DNA from: Heliocidaris tuberculata
Lineage: Eukaryota; Echinodermata; Echinoidea; Camarodonta; Echinometridae
Direction of reading: 5' to 3'
DNA length: 64,000 nt
Assembly (NCBI GenBank): GCA_025618425.1
Contig: CM046842.1
Location: 33,983,688-34,047,687, forward strand
Notes under the pieces: model-generated
Database searches by the model: none
What the model saw: the letters and a program-made list of their open reading frames with translations, nothing else
Told to the model about the DNA's origin: nothing
Translations under genes and position numbers: made by a program
Part shown: one piece after another, positions 21,431 to 32,000 of the stretch
How the letters are laid out: every line of letters starts with the position of its first letter
How positions within the stretch are numbered: the stretch's first letter is position 1

Positions 21431-21451
21431 ATGAGCAACAATGGAGGATGA
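21431..21451 (+). promoter_or_regulatory. Six-codon upstream ORF overlapping the SLC46 start
   Basis: ATG at 21431 opens a frame of six sense codons (MSNNGG) ending in TGA at 21449-21451. It overlaps the main ATG at 21441 in a different frame. Ribosomes that translate it terminate past the main start, so it could lower SLC46 translation. Whether 21431 lies in the mRNA is inferred. A plausible 5'UTR acceptor (tgcag) ends at 21415, so the 5'UTR exon may begin at 21416. Confidence 0.45.
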
Positions 21452-24400
21452 CGAAACGTCCCCGCTTACGTATTCCACGCAGGTGACGGCATCAGCAGAC
21501 CACTCCTTACCACCAGTCACGGAGGCTCGTAAGTCTAAGATCACGGTCGAACCTGTCATCTTCTTCATGATGTTATGCTACAGTCTGTTCATCCCGCTTA
21601 GGCTGCAGTACCTGACGAGAAGGATCGCGGAAGACGAGTTTAAGATCGTGGACTATAACCTGGCGGATGATCCGCTGTGCTCTGAGAACGGAACCGACAG
21701 TGAGATGACAATTAACAGGACAACGGAGATGGAGATTGAACAGAAGGTAATAGGGTTTGATACTTACATGTACATGTATTATGTGGATAGAGCAACTTGT
21801 AATGAATCAGCCCATTAACTTTCTAATATTTTTCTTTGCTTCAAGTACAGTGTGTTCTCACTGGGCGTTGTGGCGTGCGCCTGTAATCCAGCTAACAGTC
21901 ACTGTGGAAGTTATAAACTGATTCAGTGGACCCATGTTCGAGACTGAGTTATGTCTTTCGGATGGTGACATTAAAGGTCGGTCCCCTGACGTAAATAATC
22001 ATATCTGATTGATACACGTCTGTAAAAACCAAATTACACACACACACACATTGTTTCAGTTTCGCTAGTTTTGGAATTTTCGCTAATGTATTAATCAAAT
22101 ATTCAGGAGGTAAGATTGCTTACTGGTAGATTAGAGCTTTTCTAACCTGGATGTTCCTGGTTGGAAACCAAAGTTATACGCTATTACCCTTGTTGAGACA
22201 TTAATCCTCAAGTACCAAGTCCCTCGGATATGACTTGAAGCCAGTATGAGGATTCCCCTGAATGCTTAACCTTTCTGCAGCCATGTACCGTACTTGCTTT
22301 CTTTGCAGTCGGGTAAAATACAGAATCACCAACCATCAGTCACAGACGATTCTGCATTATGTACAATATGTACATGTAGACGTATGGGAGAAATGACTGT
22401 GTTTTGCCCTGTGATAAATGTGTGTGGCAAAATTGGCGGGCAAGCCAGAATCCGATGACCTGGGTAAAGATATATCTGTAAAGCGCTGAGAGACATCGCC
22501 GATGTATTAGGCGCTATATAAAAGCGGAATATTGTTATTATTATTATTATTATTATTATGACGACTTGAGGCTGTAAAGAAAAAAAAAGTCAACAAACTC
22601 ATCACCGCTGACTTACAGCAAGGGGCAGCTTTCTCCTTGTGCCTCCCCCTACACTTTTAACCTTTTCAGGACAGGAATTATTTAAGGGCTAAATTGATCA
22701 TATTTAATGTACATGTAGTTCTTCAAATTGGCAACAATAATATTTTTCTTTTAGTGCTACATGGTTCTAATAAGGTGTAATGTCTTTGAAAAATATACAT
22801 GGTTAGGAATTTGTCGAAATTTTTACAAAATTGCCAATTTTGATAAAAAATATTGATTTTGAATCTCTCAATGTGTTGCCAATTTAAGGATTTTAAAGCT
22901 TATTCTTGTTTTTTAAATTCTTGACATCAAAAGCAATATGGTCATGCAACAAAAATGGACAAAGTGTGTGCAGAAATTTTTGCTTTTTCTGCTCATGCAT
23001 CTGGTATATTTTTTAGAACTCTGAATCAAAAGTTATTGAGTGAAACCACAAAATATGGTCAATTGTCTTGAAAGGGTTAAGGTTAATGATTTTAATGCAC
23101 TCATTCCATCTAAAGATTTCCATGATCAAACAAATTTTCTCTTTTTCTCTTTTTACAGGTTTCTCTGTTTTCACTGTACCTCAGTGCCACAACCTCAGTT
23201 CCAGCGTTGTTCTGCACAACACTGTTAGGAGCTCACAGTGACCAAGCTGGGAGAAAAGTTGCCCTCATAGTCCCATCTATTGGTTTCTGTGTATATGCAG
23301 CATGCTATCTCATCGTCACCATGCGTGGAATGAACATCTGGTACCTTGCTATTGGTAAGTTGTTCCAAGGTTCCATTGTTAATATGGTCTACGCCCGATA
23401 GTCCGCGGGGCCGATAGACCGCGGGTCCGATAGACCGCGGGTCCGATAGACCGCGGGGCCGATAGACCGCGGGGCCGATAGACCGCGGTGTCTGAAATGC
23501 AACGCATTTTCACATCACGTCTTAAAAGCATAATGACTCAAATAATTCATGTATCTTAATCCAGGGTGGGGGGGGGGGGGGTATCTTCCATTGAAATCCG
23601 TACAGCATCCGCGAACCTGAAAACGAGGGAAAAGGGTAGTTTTTCAGGGTCGGGCGCGGATCCGCGCGGATCCGCGTTTAGGGTGTCAAAAACGAAAAAT
23701 ATATAATAACAATTTAAGAAAATAATAATACTTGGTTCTTTTATAGCGCATTACACATAGCAACACTACATGTCCCTATGCGCTTTATAAAGTAAGAACG
23801 AAATAACTTAGAAATAAGAAGGTGCATACAATGTAATGTTGGACACTGAGTTCATACTCTTAAGTATTAAACAGATATCTTTTAAGGGAGATTTTGAACT
23901 TATCTTAGTTGCTTTCATATCTCATGATACCCTTTTCATATAAAAGGGTATCAAAATCACACTTCTGACCAAATGCAGGGAAAAAGGGTATGAAATTTAA
24001 CACGGCCAATCCAGTGAAAGGGTACAATTTATTCAGAATTTGAGAATTTCGGTCGTATATGCTCGCCCTGTTAAGGGTGTAAAAACAAGCAGTTAATTAT
24101 TTCTCTCCGTGTTTAGGGTATCAAAATCAAGAATGAAAAATATCCCTGTTTAGGGTATCAAAATCACAAAATCTGATTCCTCGTTTAGGGTACTTTTCAG
24201 AGGGTAAAGCTCGCGGATGCTGTATGGATTTCAATGGAAGGTACCCCCCCCCCCCGGGGATTAAGATACATGAATTATTTGAGTCATTATGCTTTTCAGA
24301 CGTGATGTGAAAATGTGTTGCATTTCAGACACTGCGGTCTATCGGCCCCTCTGTCTATCGGCCCCGCGGTCTATCGGCCCCGCGGACTATCGGGATTCCC

Positions 24401-27255
24401 CCGTTAATATGGGAAGGTAAATAAGAAAATTTGCTCTGTAGTTGTAGTTACCACAAATTATTACTGAATATGACGACCAAGCTTTCTCTGTGATCTTCTG
24501 AATGACAGTATTGGCCTTTTATGATGGGCTTTAAAGGGATACGCCACCAGGCGGCCGTGGGGAAAGTCAGGATTGCATAAGCCCCATTCACTCGTACGCA
24601 AAGTTTGTGCGTCGAACGCATCCGTCGGACTACTTGGATTACATGTATATTTCGGAAAGCAGGAAGCCGACCGAATCTCGCACGAGAGCTCGAGCTCCGG
24701 CGGAGCATGCATATTGCGCAGTGACTAGTCTGTCAGAAGTTTGCGCCCCACGGGGCAACGGCATGATCTAGTAACGATCACGGTGCCTTCTCGCGGCATA
24801 AAAACGTCCACAATCTGCGATTGAGTATCCCTTAAATAATTTATTGTAATATTTTTGACTTTCATATTTTTCTGTCAGAAGCTGCAATGTGGTCTGTCAG
24901 ACATTTGACTTCAAAACAAAAGGATAATGAACTTTTATCTGTGCATGTAAATTCAAGTGGTTGAGAAATGAATAGAGGCTTTAACCCTTTCGAGACAATT
25001 GACCACATTTTGTGGTTTGGCTCAATAACTTTTGATTCAGAGTCCTGAAAAATATACCAGATACATGAGTAGAAAGAGCAAAAATTTCTGCACACACTAT
25101 GTCTATTTTTGTTACATGACCATATTGCGTTTGATCCCAGGAATTTTAAAAAGGAGAAGAAGCTTTAAAATCCTTTAATTGGCAACACATTGAGAGGTTC
25201 AAAATCATTGTTTTTTATCGAAATTGGCAATTTTTTCAACTTTTCGACAATTCTTTTAACCATGTATATTGTTTTCAAAGACATTACCCCTTATTACAAT
25301 CATGTCGCACTAAAAGAAAAATATTATTGTTGCCAATCTGAAGAGCAATATGTGATCAATTTAGCCCTTAAATAATTCTTGTCCTGAAAAGGTTAACATC
25401 TTTTTCTTGATTATTGTATTTGAAGTATAATAGAGCGCCAGCAGCGCCACAACATATTGGACATGAGTGCTATACAAGAAGCAACCATTATTATTATTTC
25501 TAAAAGAAAATTATAGACATACATTATTGTCCCCGCCGAACGAAGTTCGCGAGGGGACTATGAAACGGGCTCCGTTCGTGTGTGCGTGTGTCCGTCCGTC
25601 CGTCTGTCCGTCCGTCGGTGCATCCGTCTGTCCGTCCGTGTGTGCTCAAATGTTAGAAAATGCTACTTCTCCATCATTTCTTGGCCGATTTTGATTCTGA
25701 TTGTTTTATCTGATAGGGCTGGGTGGGGGCTTCCAAACTTCTGCACAGAATTTTGAAATTCATTAATTATGCAAATTTATGCAAATTTATTCAAAATTGA
25801 CGAAAAATGCTACTTCTCCTCTATTTCACATCGGATTTTGATTCCGATTGTTTTATCTGATAGGGCTGGGTGGGGGCTTCCATACTTCTACACAGAATTT
25901 TGAAATTCATTAATTATGCAAATTTATGCAAATTTATTCAAAATTGATGAAAAATGCTACTTCTCTATTTCACATCGGATTTTGATTCCGATTGTTTTAT
26001 CTGATAGGGCTGGGTGGGGGCTTCCAAATTTCTACACAGAATCTTGAAATTCATTATTCATGCAAATTTATGCAAATTTATTCAAAATGGCTGAAGGTTC
26101 ATAATGTTTTCATGTTTTATATTTCAGTTGTATACATGCCTTGTTGGTATTCTCTTCTTTTGCATGCAGTAACGTTATTATTTTATTCACTAAAGTTTTT
26201 CACTGAAGTTTTAAGGTTCAGGCTAGTTAATTTCCACAGATCTGCACTTCTGGCGGGGACATTTATTACGCATTGCGTAATTTACTCATTCACTTGTTTT
26301 TCTTTAGTATTAGTGCTTGTTTACTTTGGCAGCCCTTTCTTTACTTTCCCCAAAATGGAATTCATTGACTGCTTCAATTTATAGATGTACATGTACATTA
26401 TGTGGCAAAATAGATTCTCCTCTTCAAAGATTTGTTCCTTGACTTTAACTTTGACTCTTTGTGTTTTTTTTTGGCATACATGTAACCTGTACTGTGCAAT
26501 ACATTTTCCTTCTCCAGGTCACTTTGTACTGGGTCTCTGTGGAGACTTTTCACTGCTCCTTGCTGGCTGTTTCTCCTACATGGCAGACATCACAACAAAG
26601 AAGGAGAGGGCTCTGCGAATCATCCTCCTTGATTGCCTGAGTTTCACTGCAGCAGGTATTGCTCAGATTGGCGTGGGATACTGGATTCATGCTCAGGTAC
26701 GCAAGGAAAAATTGAGGCTTTGTCCTCTGATCTGAGGCTTGCATGCCTTTGTCTCTCATTCATGTCCCACTCCATCTCTTTCTCAGTCTTTCTTTTCATC
26801 CTGGGGGGTGTTTCTTAAAGCTGTTCTTAAAGTTACGCATGACTTTACGAATGACTTAAATATGACAAGCCAGATGTGATGCTGAGTTTTTAACTGCATC
26901 AACTAAAGTTGAACTGTGCAGATGTAGATTAACATTCTTTTTATTATAACAAACATTAGTAGTGCAAAGTATATTTTTTGCCATAATTTAATTGAGGTTA
27001 TTAGAAATACAGTCACACTTAACTTTCTTAAAACATCAGGAAAAACGTTGGGCATCCTATATGGCACTTAACATTCAAGTCGTCCGTAAAGTCATGCGTA
27101 ACTTTACGAACAGCTTTATGAAACACCCCCCAGGTGTCTCACTCTGTTCCTGTCTATGTCTTTCTCTCTCTTTCACTCTTTTCTTTTTTTCTCTCTATCT
27201 TCTCTCATCCCATACATGTATCTTTCTTGCCCTCCTGCTCACCTTCTTTCTTTCT

Positions 27256-27289
<34 letters not shown>

Positions 27290-29027
27290 GTATAATTGTC
27301 TCTGTCTCTCTGGTGGTCTATTCCTCAATCAATCTCCATCTCTAACTACATCCATTTATGTTTCCATCTCATTTATGCCCAAATCTTTACTCAATTTTTC
27401 TTTTAATCTCTCTGTCTGACTCTGATTCTGTCTGTCTGTCTCCTTTCCTTGAATCTATCTCTCTCCTTTTCTATCTGTCTCTCTCTTTCTTTCTTTTTCT
27501 CGCTTGTATCCTTTGTCTCTCGTTATCTCTCTTTCTAGTCTATCCCTCAATCTGACAACATCCATTTCTGTTTTGTCTATCTCTTTTGCTTTGAATTGAT
27601 TTCTATCTGCTTGTCCCTAATGTTTCTAATGATTTTTGTGCGTCTCGTTCGTTCGTTCGTTCGTTCAGTCGATTTATTTTACGATCTCTCTTTCTACTTT
27701 ACAAGCTGCACACTTCAAAAAACAAGTGAAGATGTACGTTCATTAAATAGGTACACAGGGAATTGGTTTTCTATTTAATTCCTGCGTGGCATATGAGACC
27801 TTTAAGCCACTTTTGAACGTATCTTTACATGTACTTGTACATATATATTATGAAAATATTGAATGCTCCAGAGTTCAATATAAAAAAAAAATATTAACCA
27901 TCAAATTCAGAATTTCCTGAGTGATGTTGTATTTTACTGAGGCTGCAGGCCGAGGTTGAATTTGGAGTTGAATATAGGACAACGACAAGCACTGAATTAT
28001 AATATTTGTAAAATAAAGGGTATAAATTTACGATCGAATGCCTTGCTTCTTTGAAATCAGGCCCTCTCATTTACATTCAGGTTGCCTTTACATCAAATGA
28101 GTACAGCTTAAAATAATGAAACAATGAGTACGTGCAGGCTTTTTTTTTTTTTTGTACGCGATCTACTTTGCGAAAAAAAGTTTGTAATATGGCACGCCAG
28201 TGCACATACATGTAAATGTTATTATTATTATTATTATTATTTATTTGGCCATAAAAATCAGAAATTCAGAGCATATACAAAGTCAGCATAATGAATGCAA
28301 TTATCTAAGAAATAATAGGGAAAGAGAAGGAAATGAGCAACAAGGAGAAGAGAAAAGAAATGGTTACCTATGGGCCAGGGTTCGCAAAAGTGAAATGCTT
28401 CACTGTTGCCCAGAGGCATGCGAGCCCTCATAGGCAACCATGTAGAATTGCACAATCCCATATATGAATACAAATATTACACATTAAAAGTACAATCGTT
28501 CAAAAACAGCACGACCAGAACTCACTCCTCCATTAACTGCCTTACCCTCCACCTCACAGTAATAAAACTAATAATAATTTTACAACGTACGTACATTCTC
28601 AATCAAACAATAAGTTGTTGAGTGTCACATGATACATGTAGCTTCTCAGCCAGTACGTAGGATACTCTCTCACAAATATCCTATTTTATGTGTGTGTTTT
28701 ACCCTGTAGGGCTTTCGGGCACCATACATCTTCATCCTGGCCTGCGTGTCTCTCACAACCTTCTATGTCATCTTCCTTGTCCCTGATACTCACCCACAAG
28801 CCAGACCAGCCATGATCAACTTTAAAGGTAGTATTCTTTTATTGAGAAATTCATTTGCAGCCAAATAGCTGAATTGCAAAATTTTGTGCGGAGTATAAAA
28901 GGGCTATTCCAACTACATGGAAATTTTTAGTATGTCTGATAATTGTATTTTAGTATACCTGCTACATGTATTTGAATTAAATTGATGGCTGTAATAAAGC
29001 TTCAATCATAGGAAGTGTCATGCATAA

Positions 29028-29092
<65 letters not shown>

Positions 29093-32000
29093 GGGTGGTG
29101 CTACAGGGGGGGGGGGGGCAGAGGGGGTGACCACCCCCCCCCCATGATTTTTCAAGTAGTGAAAAAAGAAGAAAAGGAGGAAGAAAAGGGAAGAAAGAAG
29201 AAAGAGGAGTATTAAAAAGAGAGGTCTTAAACATATAACTCTATATTACCCCTGTTATTTAATGGAGAAAAAATATGACATCATCTTTAGGTCGTCTTGC
29301 CCCTCCTATCAAAATACCCTGGCGCCGCCCCTATATATATATATATGTAATGTTAATTGCGTTCAATGTTCCATGAAAGTTGGTAAAATACAATATATGG
29401 GACACAAAAAGATCATATACATGTACCTTTGACTTGCCTAAAAACATGGTAAATATTCATTTGTAGGTTTACAAAGTAAACAGTGGAAATAATACATCAA
29501 ATCAGAGAAATAATGTATTGCAGTAATATTTTCTGAATGAATCTGTTACTGTAAAACCAGACACTTTTAAGTATGTGAAATGTTCATAAATTTTGTGAGA
29601 GTTCACATTCTTGAAAGTTTCCTGCCTCAAAACCAATGAATCACAACTGACACAATGCTCAATTTTTGCAGTGTGTGAAAGTTTCTTGATATAAAAATGA
29701 CCGGTGGTTTACAATTTTTGAAAGTTTCTTGTCACGAAACCGTTTTACAGCTTCTTTGAAGTCTGCTGTAATTGATAATATTTGGTTGGACAACTGATGT
29801 TATGCAGGTAACTCTGCCTAAGTCGAATCTCTTGGGACCACAGAAATCTGTTCGACTTAGAAGAGGTAAAAAAACACATGTTTTGCTCATTCTGTTCTGA
29901 AAAATTGCTTCGACTAAGGCGATTATTCGACTTATGGAAGGTCGACTTATGCAGAGTTAACTGTATTTCTTTTGGTTGTAAAGATGCGATCCGGAAGATA
30001 CTCAACCTTGTCCAGAGCAACACCCACAAACGACGCCTTCCTCTCCTCATAGCAACCGTTGTCATGCTGCTGAGAGTACTGGTGTTTTTCTCGTTACCTA
30101 GCCTGACGTTGCTCTATGGTATGGGCCATCCATTCTGCTGGGATTCTATCATCATTGGCATCTTCAGTGCTATGCAGTATATTACTGGTGCTATAGGTAT
30201 GTAGGCCTCCATCCTTCTTCTTCTACTAGAATACTTCAACATTCTTTGTGTTATTCCCCTTTTGGTGATATGTCGTTTTTCTGAAGCTTCATAATTCCGA
30301 AGGTTTGTTTTTTGGAAGTTTCATATTGTCAAAGGTTGGTTACTCCAACGGTTCGTAATTCCAATAATAAAATAGGGTTCATAATTCCAAAAGTGAAAAA
30401 GGGTTCATATTTCACAGGTGGTTGAGATTCTAGAAATTTTCATGTCGTGAAATAATCAGATCACAATTGCAACAAGACAAAATTATTGCATTTCACAAAA
30501 GTTTTTTGCTGCAAAATTTGGCTGTCATAAACAATTCGCGAAAGTTTCATGTCGCGAAAATTTCTGACTTTATAGTATTTGATATGTGTTTCTCTTTCTC
30601 ACTTGCACTTATAGGTATGATAATCGGTGGGAAGCTTCTCAGCAGATACCTAAGGGATGCAAGTCTTGTTCAAGTTGGTCTTATTTCTTCCATTCTGTGC
30701 ATAGTGTTAACAGGAGTAGCTCCAAGCAATCCTTATCTGTATGCAGGTAATTAAGGTGTACCAATCACCCGAAAAATAATTTGTGTACCACAAGAAAGTG
30801 TACAATTCGAGCGATCGCCAATAGGGTAAAAATGCCCGGATGTACCGTTTTTGGCGAATTCTCATTCAACTTCCGGGACCTGTGTACTTCCGGTGTATAC
30901 GGATGCTAAGTTACAGTAACCGCGGTACACACTTCAGGAATTTTTCTTCAAACTTATCTAATAAAAGTTAAGGTAATCGTAGAATTGTCATGGCGAGCGT
31001 TTCTCAAGACTTCAAGAATATGACCGTTCTGCAGCTGAAAGCTTTTCTGACAGAAAGAGGCATTCCATGCAACAGAAAACGCAAACTCGAATTGGAATTG
31101 CTAATACGGAGAGCCGCTGAATGTTACAGCGTTATTGAGCCTTGCGACCGCGAGGCGTCCGGCAGAAAGCGACGACGGGTGCCCGCTGCGGACGGCTCTG
31201 TTCGAGACTTAAATGACACAGCCGTATTTTGGAAAGCTGATTTGAGAGGTTATGCACGGCCGCCGGGTCATTCACCGACCGGTCAGATTCCGGAAGTAAC
31301 TAGGTCACAAAGGCTGTCCCACATTGCATAGCAAACGCACCCCGATACCTGCATCCGGGCATTTTTACCCTATTGGCGATCGCTCGAATTAAACTCAAAG
31401 ATCTTTATCTTGCATTCTATAGATCAATGCTTTAGGAGTATGAGGAAATAAAGGATAACATGAAGGTGCGCGTGAGGAACCAAACTCTGGGTTGGGTTCT
31501 GCGCGAGGCCTTATCTTGGCAAGCACGTACGGGTGCTAATGGTCTACTCACAAGTCAATTTTACACTTATAGAGTGTAATTACCCTTGAAATATCTCTTT
31601 TGATGTAGAAGTACTACTTGAAGCCCATATTTCGAATATAGTATAATGACATGGAACCTCTGACATACAGAGCAAAATATTTTTTGGTGGTTGGTACCCT
31701 TTAAGTTTAATATTTTGTTAGATGGGCCGATATGGAGTGACATTTACAATGTATGTCAATCATCCCCCTGCCTAAGCGCATAGATCGTAAGAAATAATTT
31801 TTTGAATTCTTTTTATTAGGCTATCAAGTATCTCAAATCTGTGGTTTTGTTTGCTTTAAAGGGAATCTTGAGTTCTGGGAAAGGTGAACAATAATTTGTG
31901 AGCTTTGTCATTCTTTTTATGTCAGTTTGGAAGAACATCATAGTAGAAACATCCCCCTGAAAAGTATTGCTCTTCAAATGCTCTTATATTCAAAATATGA

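Noticed and set aside
27156..27555. S/L/F-rich ORFs in SLC46 intron 3
   Set aside because: TC-rich low-complexity sequence.
29015..29234. ORFs through the (TA)n tract
   Set aside because: IYIYIY peptides are microsatellite translations.
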